This document shows, piece after piece, positions 1 to 6,412 of a DNA stretch of 7,266 nucleotides; within the stretch, counting starts at the first letter, position 1, and every line of letters starts with the position of its first letter. The notes beneath the pieces were generated by a model that was given only the letters and a program-made list of their open reading frames with translations, did not search any database and had not been told where the DNA came from. The DNA is from Candidatus Muproteobacteria bacterium RIFCSPHIGHO2_01_FULL_65_16. GTDB taxonomy: Bacteria > Pseudomonadota > Gammaproteobacteria > Acidiferrobacterales > Sulfurifustaceae. The position numbers and the translations under genes are program-made. Location: positions 1 to 7,266 of the forward strand of contig MFSY01000032.1 of assembly GCA_001785175.1 (NCBI GenBank), given 5' to 3'.

Positions 1-1
1 C

Positions 2-265
2 GCGGCCTACCTTCAGGAAAAAGGCAGAAACGGCCGGCTGGCCGACTGGCAATTCGCGCAGCTGATCCGGGCCCTGCAAATTCTGTTCGTGGACATGGTC
101 CGGGCGCCCTGGGCGGTTGCCTTCCCGTGGCAGGACTGGAGCGAAAACGCCCGGGAGCTGGCGCCGACACATGCGACGGTGGCGCGGGATTACGACGACA
201 CGGGCCGCACTCCCGGGCCTTCCGACACTGCGGACAGTCGCGGGCAGGCCAACGAGTGCCATTAG
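2..265 (+). pseudogene. Truncated tyrosine recombinase, integron-integrase-like N-terminal fragment
   Basis: An open frame runs from the window edge to a TAG stop at 263-265 (87 residues visible; the start lies outside). It contains ADWQFAQLIRALQILF (residues 14-29), then a Trp-rich stretch (PWAVAFPWQDW) and HATVARDY (57-64). This pattern resembles, from memory, the N-terminal arm region of long integron-type tyrosine recombinases. The SAM-like core-binding domain and the catalytic domain (Arg...His-x-x-Arg...Tyr) should follow but are absent. After about residue 66 the sequence becomes low-complexity Gly/Pro/Asp-rich and stops, so the gene is broken near bases 195-265, close to a hairpin. 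It points toward the 3' ends of the two minus-strand cassette-like genes, which is not the classical intI orientation. The family assignment rests on recognition without a search. An unrelated partial gene with a natural C-terminus remains possible. Confidence 0.42.
207..259. repeat. Imperfect hairpin at the integrase breakpoint, possible degenerate attC
   Basis: Nested complementary arms are visible: GCACTC (207-212) with GAGTGC (254-259), GGCC (216-219) with GGCC (247-250), and ACTG (227-230) with CAGT (235-238) around a CGGA loop. Unpaired bases are unevenly distributed between the arms, as in folded attC sites. It lies just beyond the 3' end of the minus-strand gene at 291-788, where a cassette's attC would be expected. 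GTTACCC at 270-276 could be the gene-proximal core box. I found no convincing matching box at the far end, so this may be a decayed site or merely a hairpin. Confidence 0.3.
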
Positions 266-290
266 GGACGTTACCCTTAATTCATCGATA

Positions 291-788
291 TTACCTGTTT
301 GCGCACTTCACGATTACTTCGTAACGAGGCGACGGCACGTACTTTGGATCACTGTCGTCGCCGCCATCCCAACGGCCTTCAACTGCGCAAAAAACGTCTT
401 TCTTAAGAGCCATATAAGACGTGCCATCGGGCCCGTCCGCCATTCTGTCGCCACACCACCCGTCTTCATTGAGGAGCTCACGGGGAAAATCCGCCGGGAG
501 CTTGCCGTCCGGGCAATAAGGCAGAGAATGACCAAAGAGACCATCGGGGCGCTGAGTGCCTATTACCTTGTTTGCGTTTCCCGAAAGACGAATAACGCAG
601 CCGCGATAGGACTTGCCGTCATTCGTAAAGGAATCGATCGTTTTCGTCAGATTTTCATGGGGACCAGAACCAAGCTTCTTGTAGACAAGATCACAAGTTT
701 CCTCAAGCAATCCTGCGTGAGCGTTGCAGGGGCTCACCATGATAAGCAACAGGCCGACCACATGATTAAGGAATCTCATATTCGTCAT
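291..788 (-). CDS. Small exported cysteine-containing protein of unknown function
   Basis: The 165-residue product is not recognised. It starts with a classical signal peptide: a short basic start, a hydrophobic core around residues 10-19, and AHA at 23-25 before a likely cut near Gly26. There is no lipobox, since the Cys at 21 is not preceded by a typical lipobox. The predicted mature protein has six Cys (32, 64, 92, 112, 134, 162), an even number that would suit disulfides in the periplasm or outside the cell. It is rich in Gly and Asp (for example DGGDDSD at 141-147). The start at 788 lies about a dozen bases inside the cassette-like boundary GTTATGC. Met4 (779) is an equally possible start, since neither has a clear ribosome-binding site. 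Base composition is lower in GC than dcd or metG, consistent with acquisition by transfer. It probably sits in an integron-like cassette. Confidence 0.65.
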   Translation of the reverse strand: MTNMRFLNHVVGLLLIMVSPCNAHAGLLEETCDLVYKKLGSGPHENLTKTIDSFTNDGKSYRGCVIRLSGNANKVIGTQRPDGLFGHSLPYCPDGKLPADFPRELLNEDGWCGDRMADGPDGTSYMALKKDVFCAVEGRWDGGDDSDPKYVPSPRYEVIVKCANR

Positions 789-797
789 ACTTTAGGC

Positions 798-896
798 GCA
801 TAACGGCCTGGCTGTGCGGCGCCGGCCAATATAGTTACAGGAACGGTCCGCTGACACACGACGACCGCACGAACCGGTGGCTAGGCTCCGTTACTT
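798..896 (-). repeat. attC-like recombination site (imperfect inverted repeat) between the two cassette genes
   Basis: The arms TAACGG (801-806) and CCGTTA (888-893) pair perfectly. Inside them CCTGGCT (807-813) pairs with GGCTAGG (879-885) through two wobble pairs, and GTGCGG (814-819) pairs with CCGCAC (865-870). Bases left out on one side only (886-887 and 871-878) give the asymmetric bulges typical of folded attC sites. Read on the minus strand, the outer boxes are AAGTAAC next to the upstream gene and GTTATGC at the far end. They keep the invariant AAC/GTT but not the full RYYYAAC/GTTRRRY consensus. The site overlaps the TAA stop of the gene at 891-1403, and its far end lies about ten bases before the next gene's ATG. 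That is the usual spacing in integron cassettes. Confidence 0.55.
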
Positions 897-1403
897 AATT
901 ATCTCGAATGTCTTAATGCTTTCTTCAAAAACAGAGTCGAGCGCCTCGCCTCCTGCCGCAAGAGCGGAGCAGGTCACAACAAAATACTTTCCATTTACTC
1001 CCGGCAGAAAATAAAATGTTTGCCGGAGCAAATACTTTTGTTGGAGCGAGGTTGTTACCATTCTCTCGCCTCTCGTGCCACTTGTTGTAACAAAAGCATC
1101 GCGCTTGATTAGCGTAAACTGCACAAATATCTTGTTTAGGGATTCTTTATTTGCGTCCACGTAACTTCTTAAAGTCCCGCCGTACACCTCATCTACGACA
1201 TTTATATTTGGGCTAAAGGATTTTGAGGCGGGCCCGATAGCGAACTGGTATTTCATCCCGGGAAATTCACGGAACTGCCATCCTTTTGGCGCACGTAGCG
1301 AAAAACCACCTGCCTGTTCAGAATGTCTATCGCCCACCTCTGCGTAAGCCCCATAAGCAGTTAAGCAGAACAAGAAGGTGACAGTGACAAATGACCTTTT
1401 CAT
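891..1403 (-). CDS. Small exported protein, possibly PsbP/DcrB-like fold
   Basis: The 170-residue product has a clear Sec signal peptide: MKR, a hydrophobic core at about 5-19, and AYA before Glu22. The mature part opens with GGFSLRAPKGWQF (32-44) and ends with an F-x-x-S-x-x-(S/T)-F-type helix (FEESIKTFEI, 159-168). Between them lie beta-rich segments, including a strand with GKYFVVTCSA at 138-147. This layout resembles PsbP-like/DUF1795 (DcrB-type) small periplasmic domains. That is a fold-level impression, and no catalytic residues can be named. The start is well supported by AAAGGGAG ending six bases before the ATG. The stop codon runs into the attC-like repeat. Its GC content is visibly lower than that of the housekeeping genes to its right. 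The other reading is simply a hypothetical secreted protein carried by an integron cassette. Confidence 0.68.
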   Translation of the reverse strand: MKRSFVTVTFLFCLTAYGAYAEVGDRHSEQAGGFSLRAPKGWQFREFPGMKYQFAIGPASKSFSPNINVVDEVYGGTLRSYVDANKESLNKIFVQFTLIKRDAFVTTSGTRGERMVTTSLQQKYLLRQTFYFLPGVNGKYFVVTCSALAAGGEALDSVFEESIKTFEIIK

Positions 1404-1459
1404 AAAACACTCCCTTTAAGTTCGAGTGTGCGCCTAAAGAGGCTGTAGAAAAATCCCTT

Positions 1460-1473
1460 CCCTGTACACAGGG
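1460..1473 (-). terminator. Weak hairpin with downstream T-run, possible terminator for minus-strand transcripts
   Basis: CCCTGT (1460-1465) is complementary to ACAGGG (1468-1473), realistically a 5-bp stem with a 4-base loop. On the minus strand it is followed after a few bases by TTTTT (1450-1454). It could stop transcripts leaving dcd or the transposase scrap. The stem is short and the T-run is displaced, so support is weak. Confidence 0.25.
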
Positions 1474-1488
1474 TCGGGGTCAGGTCTA
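1471..1488 (-). repeat. RAYT-associated GACCTGACCCC motif
   Basis: On the minus strand this reads TAGACCTGACCCCGACCC. From memory, GACCTGACCCC strings recur in many proteobacterial genomes next to REP-associated tyrosine transposase genes and may be part of their target or end sequence. Here it sits about 20 bases downstream of a transposase helix-turn-helix remnant, which supports the association. Only one copy is in the window. Confidence 0.35.
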
Positions 1489-1510
1489 GAGAAGCGCCTT
1501 TCCCACCGCC

Positions 1511-1591
1511 TCTAACAATGTTTCCCACCGTTGGGAAGTGTATTCCAAAATAATCGGCGATCTGTTGGTAAGAATACCCGCCGGTCGCGCG
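1511..1591 (-). pseudogene. C-terminal helix-turn-helix remnant of a REP-associated tyrosine transposase
   Basis: About 27 codons read RRATGGYSYQQIADYFGIHF followed by PTVGNIVR. This matches the typical C-terminal helix-turn-helix of RAYT/Y1-transposase-family proteins (from memory, GYS-x-x-x-IA-x-x-FG-x-H-x-x-TV-x-x-IVR). The catalytic HUH (His-hydrophobic-His) motif and Tyr of the N-terminal domain are missing. The intact end of dcd lies only about 57 bases upstream, so the rest has been deleted. The frame stays open leftward through about 1400, but the residues there look like translated non-coding DNA. The scrap marks the border between the accessory segment and the housekeeping genes and is presumably non-functional. 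Confidence 0.55.
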
Positions 1592-1647
1592 GCGCGGGCG
1601 GGTCCGGAGCGCTGGATCTTGCCGATGTTGGGCACCATACAATCGCG

Positions 1648-2214
1648 TCAGATCTTGGGCAGCGTCACGCCCTTCTGCCCCTGGTACTTCCCGCCGCGGT
1701 CCTTGTAGGAGGTCTCGCAGATCTCATCACCCTCGATGAAGATGACCTGCGCTACGCCTTCGTTGGCGTAGATCTTGGCCGGGAGCGGCGTGGTGTTGGA
1801 GAACTCGAGCGTGACGTGCCCTTCCCACTCTGGTTCCAAGGGCGTGACGTTGACAATGATGCCGCAGCGCGCGTAGGTACTTTTTCCCAGACAGAGCACG
1901 AGAACGTCGCGCGGGACGCGGAAGTACTCGACGGTGCGCGCGAGGGCGAAGGAGTTGGGCGGGATGATGCAGACCTCGCCCTTGAAGTCCACGAACGACT
2001 TGGCGTCGAACTGCTTCGGGTCAACGATGGTCGAATTGATGTTGGTGAAGATCTTGAACTCGTCCGAGCAGCGAACGTCGTAGCCGTAACTCGAAGTGCC
2101 GTAGGAGACGATCGCGCCGTCGCCGTTGCGCTTCACCTGGTTCGGCTCGAACGGCTCGATCATGCGGTGCTCGCGCGCCATGCGGCGGATCCATTTATCC
2201 GATTTTATTCCCAT
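1648..2214 (-). CDS. dcd: dCTP deaminase
   Basis: The 188-residue enzyme deaminates dCTP to dUTP plus ammonia in the cytosol. The dUTP is then converted to dUMP, the precursor for thymidylate synthesis. Family signatures are TSSYGYDVR (40-48), [10 protein letters not shown] (110-119), PLEPEWEG (125-132) and LEFSNTT (136-142). The Glu at 137 in LEF corresponds, as I recall, to the catalytic Glu138 of the E. coli enzyme, and the Arg at 116 lies in the nucleotide-binding KS-x-x-AR motif. The length matches the 188-residue form usual in betaproteobacteria. I chose [10 protein letters not shown] at 2214 because the further open frame upstream only translates a repeat (2228-2251). The Shine-Dalgarno sequence is poor. 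It lies downstream of apbC on the same strand, with a repeat-filled 318-bp spacer between, so co-transcription is uncertain. Confidence 0.96.
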   Translation of the reverse strand: MGIKSDKWIRRMAREHRMIEPFEPNQVKRNGDGAIVSYGTSSYGYDVRCSDEFKIFTNINSTIVDPKQFDAKSFVDFKGEVCIIPPNSFALARTVEYFRVPRDVLVLCLGKSTYARCGIIVNVTPLEPEWEGHVTLEFSNTTPLPAKIYANEGVAQVIFIEGDEICETSYKDRGGKYQGQKGVTLPKI

Positions 2215-2227
2215 GGTATGAGATTTT

Positions 2228-2251
2228 GACGCAAAGACGCGAAGACGCAAA
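2228..2251 (-). repeat. Triple octamer repeat, TTTGCGTC family, copy 1
   Basis: Three adjacent octamers, GACGCAAA, GACGCGAA and GACGCAAA, end 13 bases upstream of the dcd start codon, so they would lie in the dcd 5' leader. The reverse complement is the TTTGCGTC motif seen again at 2494-2518 and 6360-6385. Confidence 0.7.
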
Positions 2252-2283
2252 GGGGATTGAGAGAAAAAATCTCTGAATGCCCG

Positions 2284-2342
2284 GCCCTCACCCCTTCCCC
2301 TCTCTACCCTCACCCTCATTCCCTCTACCGGAGGGAGAGGGA
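2284..2342 (+). repeat. REP-like palindrome with CCCTCACCCC head, forward orientation
   Basis: The repeat has a head, CCCTCACCCC (2285-2294), a second similar head, CCCTCACCCTCA (2307-2318), and a terminal palindrome in which TTCCCTCT pairs with AGAGGGAA. The doubled head suggests one copy inserted in or fused with another. It is the same family as the copies inside metG. Confidence 0.6.
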
Positions 2343-2393
2343 AGCGAGCCGATGCGCGCTACGCGCGCGTCCTTATTATCTGGGGTTTTCAGG

Positions 2394-2427
2394 CCCTTCT
2401 CCCTCCGGGAGAAGGGTGGGGATGAGG
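2394..2427 (-). repeat. REP-like palindrome, reverse orientation
   Basis: CCCTTCTCCC (2394-2403) pairs perfectly over 10 bp with GGGAGAAGGG (2407-2416) around a TCC loop. It is followed by TGGGGATGAGG, the reverse complement of the family's CCTCAYCCCC head. It faces the copy at 2284-2342 head-outward. Confidence 0.65.
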
Positions 2428-2493
2428 CAGGACCAGGGCTTGGCCGGAATGACGAAATCCTCGTCATGCATTTACGTAATTCTCAATAGTTTT

Positions 2494-2518
2494 CTTTGCG
2501 CCTTTGCGCCTCTGCGTC
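2494..2518 (+). repeat. Triple octamer repeat, CTTTGCGC family, copy 2
   Basis: The octamers CTTTGCGC, CTTTGCGC and CTCTGCGT plus C lie 14 bases past the apbC stop codon, in inverted orientation to copy 1 at 2228-2251. Together the two copies bracket the spacer. Confidence 0.7.
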
Positions 2519-2532
2519 GAAAATTCTTAATT

Positions 2533-3618
<1,086 letters not shown>

Positions 3619-3766
3619 GAAAACTCTCCAAAAGTTGCCGCGAAGGGGGCGGAATGCTACACCGCGAACCGAAAAAAGTCATGGCCGGGGGCGACGCAAC
3701 CACCGGATTTCCCTTATCATATCGGGGACAAGCGACAAGCCCGGAGAGGCTCCGGGCCTTTAAGCC
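3619..3766. promoter_or_regulatory. Divergent apbC/metG control region
   Basis: This 148-bp spacer must hold the promoters for both flanking genes. The most AT-rich, promoter-like spot is CTTATCATAT (3713-3722). It offers TATCAT as a -10 candidate on the plus strand and TATGAT on the minus strand. No good -35 box was found for either, so the assignment is tentative. The apbC Shine-Dalgarno TGGAGAG is at 3624-3630. Confidence 0.4.
3739..3757 (+). promoter_or_regulatory. metG leader hairpin overlapping the only Shine-Dalgarno-like sequence
   Basis: GCCCGGAG (3739-3746) pairs perfectly with CTCCGGGC (3750-3757) around an AGG loop, ending nine bases before the metG ATG. The only Shine-Dalgarno-like string, GGAGAGG (3743-3749), lies in the stem and loop and is about 17 bases from the start if the RNA is unfolded. 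A role in controlling initiation is plausible but unproven. It could instead be a chance GC-rich palindrome. Confidence 0.45.
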
Positions 3767-6322
3767 ATGGCCGAAAATAACCGCAAAATCCTGGTCACCA
3801 GCGCCCTGCCCTACGCCAACGGCCCGATCCACCTGGGGCATCTCGTCGAATACATCCAGACCGACATCTGGGTGCGGTTCCAGAAAATGCGCGGCCACAA
3901 GTGCTGGTACGTCTGCGCCGACGACACCCACGGCACGCCCATCATGCTGCGCGCGCAGCAGGAGGGCATAACGCCCGAGGCGCTCATCGCCCGCATGCAC
4001 GGGGAGCACGCGCGCGACTTCGCCGAGTTCGGGGTCATGTTCGACAACTACCACACCACCCACTCCGACGAGACCCGCGTGCTCGCCGAGCTGATCTACG
4101 AGCGCCTCAAGGAAGGCGGCCACATCGCCCGGCGCACCATCAAGCAGGCCTACGATCCCGTCAGGCAGATGTTCCTGCCGGACCGCTTCATCAAGGGCGA
4201 GTGCCCGCGCTGCGGCGCGCCCGACCAGTACGGCGACTCGTGCGAGGTCTGCGGCGCGACGTACTCACCGACCGAGCTGAAAAACGCCGTGTCGGCGCTC
4301 TCCGGGGCCAAGCCGGTCGAGAAGGAATCGGAGCACTATTTCTTCAAGCTCGGCGACTTCGAGGACACGCTGCGCGCCTGGCTCTTCCCAGACATCACGC
4401 AGCCGCGCCATGTGCAGCCGGAGGTGGCGAACAAGCTCGACGAGTGGTTCGCCGCGGGTTTGAAGGACTGGGACATCTCGCGCGACGCGCCCTACTTCGG
4501 CTTCGAGATCCCCGGCGCGCCGGGGAAGTTCTTCTACGTCTGGCTCGATGCGCCGATCGGCTACATGGGGAGCTTCAGAAATCTGTGTGAAAAGCGATCA
4601 GCTATCAGCGATCAGCTATCAGCTAAACCTGAATTCGAAGAGTATTGGGGGAAGGATTCCAAGGCCGAGCTGTATCACTTCATCGGCAAGGACATTCTCT
4701 ACTTTCACGCGCTGTTCTGGCCGGCGATGCTCGAGGGCGCGGGCTTCCGCAAGCCCACGGCGGTGTGGGCGCACGGCTTCCTCACCATCAACGGCCAGAA
4801 GATGTCGAAGTCGCGCGGGACCTTCATCACCGCGCGCACGTACCTGAATCATCTCAACCCCGAGTACCTGCGCTATTACTACGCGGCCAAGCTCGGGCCG
4901 CACGTGGAGGACATTGATCTCAATTTCGACGACTTCGTCGCGCGCGTGAACAGCGACATCGTCGGCAAGTACGTCAATATCGCCGCGCGCTCGGCCGGCT
5001 TCATCACGCAGAAGTTCGACGGCATGCTCGGCCCCAAGCTTGCGAATCCGGAGCTGGTCGAGGAGCTGCGGGCCAACGCGGAAACAATCGCCGCCCACTA
5101 CGAGAGGCGCGAGTACGGCGAGGCGATGCGCCTGGTGATGGCGCTCGCGGACAAGGTCAACGAGTACGTGGACAGCGAGAAGCCATGGGTTCTTGCCCGG
5201 GACCCGTCCCAGCAAAAGCGTCTGCACCAGGTGTGCACGACGAACCTGAACTTGTTCCGGCTGCTCACGCTGTACCTCAGGCCCGTACTGCCGGAGCTTG
5301 CGGCCGCAGCCGAGAAGTTCCTGAACATCCCGGCGCTCACCTGGGCCGACGCCGGGACAGTGCTGCTAAAGCACGCGATCAACCCTTATCAGCATCTAGC
5401 CAACCGCGTTGACCCGAAGCAAATCGCAGCGATGCTGGAGGAAGCCAAAGATAGTCTCCAATCCTCCCTCTCCCCGCGGGAGAGGGGCGGGGTGAGGGCC
5501 GGGGGTGATGGCCGCGGCGCGCACAAGGCCACGCCGCCGAAGGAATTGATCGAACTTGCGCGAAAGCTACGCACCCAGCAAACCGACGCGGAACAGTTGA
5601 TTTGGGGGCTCCTGCGCGAGCGCCGCGTTCACGACGCGAAATTCCGTCGCCAGCATCCCGTGGATGCAGGCGACAAACGGTTCGTGCTCGACTTCTACTG
5701 CCACGAGGCAAAACTCGCGGTGGAGCTCGACGGCGGGCAGCACGTTGAACGCGCGGAGAAGGACGCCGCGCGCAACGCCCTGCTCGAACAGCAGGGAATC
5801 ACCGTATTGCGGTTCTGGGACAACGATGTACTGAAGGAAACCCTAACCGTTCTGGAAACTATCTGGAATGCACTCGAGGAACGTCTACCAATGACACAGC
5901 CACCAACACCGTCCTCACCGCCAACGCAGCCCTCACCCCCAGCCCCTCTCCCGCAGGGAGAGGGGAGTAATATTAATATCGAACCGATCAAACCGGAGAT
6001 TTCGATAGACGAATTCGGCAAACTCGACCTGCGCGTCGCGCGCATCGTGAAGGCCGACTACATCGCCGGCGCGGATAAGCTGTTGCAACTCACGGTGGAC
6101 GTAGGCGAGGGAAAGCCGCGCAACATCTTCGCCGGCATCCGGCAGGCCTACGATCCGAAGGCGCTCGAAGGACGGCTCACCGTGGTGGTGGCGAATCTCG
6201 CGCCGCGCAAGATGAAGTTCGGCGTCTCCGAGGGCATGGTGCTCGCCGCCGGTCCGGGCGGGAAAGACCTTTGGATACTCTCGCCGGATTCCGGCGCCCA
6301 GCCGGGGATGCGGGTGAAATAG
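3767..6322 (+). CDS. metG: Methionine-tRNA ligase with an in-frame DUF559 nuclease-domain insert
   Basis: This class I synthetase charges tRNA-Met with methionine in the cytosol and is essential. Visible parts are the HIGH-type motif HLGH (22-25), the zinc knuckle CPRCG...CEVC (Cys146, 149, 159, 162), [17 protein letters not shown] (345-349), the alpha-helical anticodon-binding domain (about 400-540) and a C-terminal Trbp111-like tRNA-binding domain (about 746-851; [31 protein letters not shown]). The product is 851 residues against about 680 usual. Nearly all the excess is residues 566-742 in the linker: translated REP-like repeat, DUF559 domain, Pro-rich tail and second repeat. A smaller extra stretch (about 277-287) translates a 14-bp tandem repeat. 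No stop or frameshift interrupts it. No intein motifs are visible, so the insert is presumably left in the protein. The start is the ATG giving [19 protein letters not shown]. No good ribosome-binding site is seen, and a hairpin lies just upstream. Confidence 0.95.
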   Translation: MAENNRKILVTSALPYANGPIHLGHLVEYIQTDIWVRFQKMRGHKCWYVCADDTHGTPIMLRAQQEGITPEALIARMHGEHARDFAEFGVMFDNYHTTHSDETRVLAELIYERLKEGGHIARRTIKQAYDPVRQMFLPDRFIKGECPRCGAPDQYGDSCEVCGATYSPTELKNAVSALSGAKPVEKESEHYFFKLGDFEDTLRAWLFPDITQPRHVQPEVANKLDEWFAAGLKDWDISRDAPYFGFEIPGAPGKFFYVWLDAPIGYMGSFRNLCEKRSAISDQLSAKPEFEEYWGKDSKAELYHFIGKDILYFHALFWPAMLEGAGFRKPTAVWAHGFLTINGQKMSKSRGTFITARTYLNHLNPEYLRYYYAAKLGPHVEDIDLNFDDFVARVNSDIVGKYVNIAARSAGFITQKFDGMLGPKLANPELVEELRANAETIAAHYERREYGEAMRLVMALADKVNEYVDSEKPWVLARDPSQQKRLHQVCTTNLNLFRLLTLYLRPVLPELAAAAEKFLNIPALTWADAGTVLLKHAINPYQHLANRVDPKQIAAMLEEAKDSLQSSLSPRERGGVRAGGDGRGAHKATPPKELIELARKLRTQQTDAEQLIWGLLRERRVHDAKFRRQHPVDAGDKRFVLDFYCHEAKLAVELDGGQHVERAEKDAARNALLEQQGITVLRFWDNDVLKETLTVLETIWNALEERLPMTQPPTPSSPPTQPSPPAPLPQGEGSNINIEPIKPEISIDEFGKLDLRVARIVKADYIAGADKLLQLTVDVGEGKPRNIFAGIRQAYDPKALEGRLTVVVANLAPRKMKFGVSEGMVLAAGPGGKDLWILSPDSGAQPGMRVK
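4593..4624 (+). repeat. 14-bp tandem repeat inserted in frame within metG
   Basis: The unit AGCGATCAGCTATC occurs twice (4593-4606 and 4607-4620) and is followed by a partial third unit, AGCT. It translates as [10 protein letters not shown], between NLCEK and EFEEYW, where E. coli MetRS is, from memory, about seven residues shorter. Such AGCTATCAG-type strings recur as intergenic repeats in many genomes. Here one has entered a surface loop of the catalytic domain without breaking the frame. Confidence 0.75.
5466..5500 (-). repeat. REP-like palindrome, left flank of the nuclease insert (reverse orientation)
   Basis: CCCTCTCCC pairs with GGGAGAGGG (9 bp, loop CGC), followed by the head GGGGTGAGGGC. 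Its reverse complement matches 5929-5964 at 31 of 32 core positions, counted by eye, with one 2-base gap. It is translated as [12 protein letters not shown] within MetG. Confidence 0.85.
5928..5965 (+). repeat. REP-like palindrome, right flank of the nuclease insert (forward orientation)
   Basis: The head GCCCTCACCCC (5929-5939) is followed by CCCCTCTCCC (5943-5952), which pairs perfectly over 10 bp with GGGAGAGGGG (5956-5965) around a GCA loop. It is translated as [14 protein letters not shown] within the MetG linker. It is inverted relative to the copy at 5466-5500. Confidence 0.85.
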
Positions 6323-6359
6323 AGGGCACGTGAGGATTTTTTGATTATCCGATGCTTTT

Positions 6360-6385
6360 CTTTGCGCCCTTCGCGTCTTTGCGGC
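6360..6385 (+). repeat. Triple octamer repeat, CTTTGCGC family, copy 3
   Basis: CTTTGCGC, a nine-base variant CCTTCGCGT, then CTTTGCGG lie 37 bases past the metG stop, in the 90-bp convergent spacer before the HAMP gene. It has no inverted partner nearby. I saw no strong terminator in this spacer, so the repeat may be its main content. Confidence 0.65.
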
Positions 6386-6412
6386 AAATAATCATACTTA
6401 ATCAAAGCTTCC

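Larger units (their letters stand above)
2221..2526. mobile_element. Candidate MITE-like composite filling the dcd-apbC spacer
   Basis: The two ends are imperfect inverted repeats of roughly 40 bp. From 2221 inward the left end reads GATTTT, three GACGCAAA-type octamers, then ATTGAGA. From 2526 inward on the other strand the right end reads AATTTTC, three related octamers, then ATTGAGA. Within these lie two REP-like palindromes in inverted orientation (2284-2342 and 2394-2427) and a small GCGCG-CTA-CGCGC hairpin (2355-2367). No protein is encoded. The whole spacer is thus nested and nearly symmetrical. It could be a non-autonomous element or successive independent insertions. Whatever promoter dcd uses would have to lie within it or upstream of apbC, and I see no convincing one. 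Confidence 0.45.
5466..5965 (+). mobile_element. REP-flanked DUF559 nuclease unit inserted in metG
   Basis: The unit is a DUF559-type endonuclease domain (MetG residues about 588-708) enclosed by two REP-like palindromes in inverted orientation. The domain has the family layout. An N-terminal helix reads [20 protein letters not shown], then LLRERRV and [10 protein letters not shown]. The nuclease core FVLDFYC...[10 protein letters not shown] (Asp642, Glu653, Asp655, His659) follows, then [12 protein letters not shown] and a last helix ending LEERLP. These resemble Vsr-type PD-(D/E)XK nucleases. All expected acidic residues are present, so it may be active. The domain has no ATG of its own. 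GTG at 5492 (Val576), behind a GAGAGGGG string, is a possible internal start. Stand-alone members are, from memory, about 120 residues, and some carry tails like PLPQGEG that translate this same repeat. Confidence 0.7.

Noticed and set aside
117..803. Long plus-strand open frame spanning the breakpoint and the first cassette gene
   Set aside because: It is antisense to a gene with a clear signal peptide and ordered cysteines. Its Arg/Thr-rich product shows no domain and crosses unrelated sequence.
2215..2319. N-terminal extension of Dcd to an ATG at 2319
   Set aside because: The added residues translate the octamer repeat and neighbouring spacer; known Dcd proteins begin at [10 protein letters not shown] or its equivalent.
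2284..2427. Rho-independent terminator for apbC
   Set aside because: The hairpins are strong but no T-run follows either one on the minus strand, and they match the repeat family found inside metG.
2228..2518. CRISPR array
   Set aside because: The repeated octamers are directly adjacent with no unique spacers of constant length.
5462..5985. Intein in MetRS
   Set aside because: There is no Cys/Ser at the left splice point, no terminal His-Asn before a Cys/Ser/Thr, and no Hint-domain motifs. The insert is a nuclease domain between repeats in a linker.
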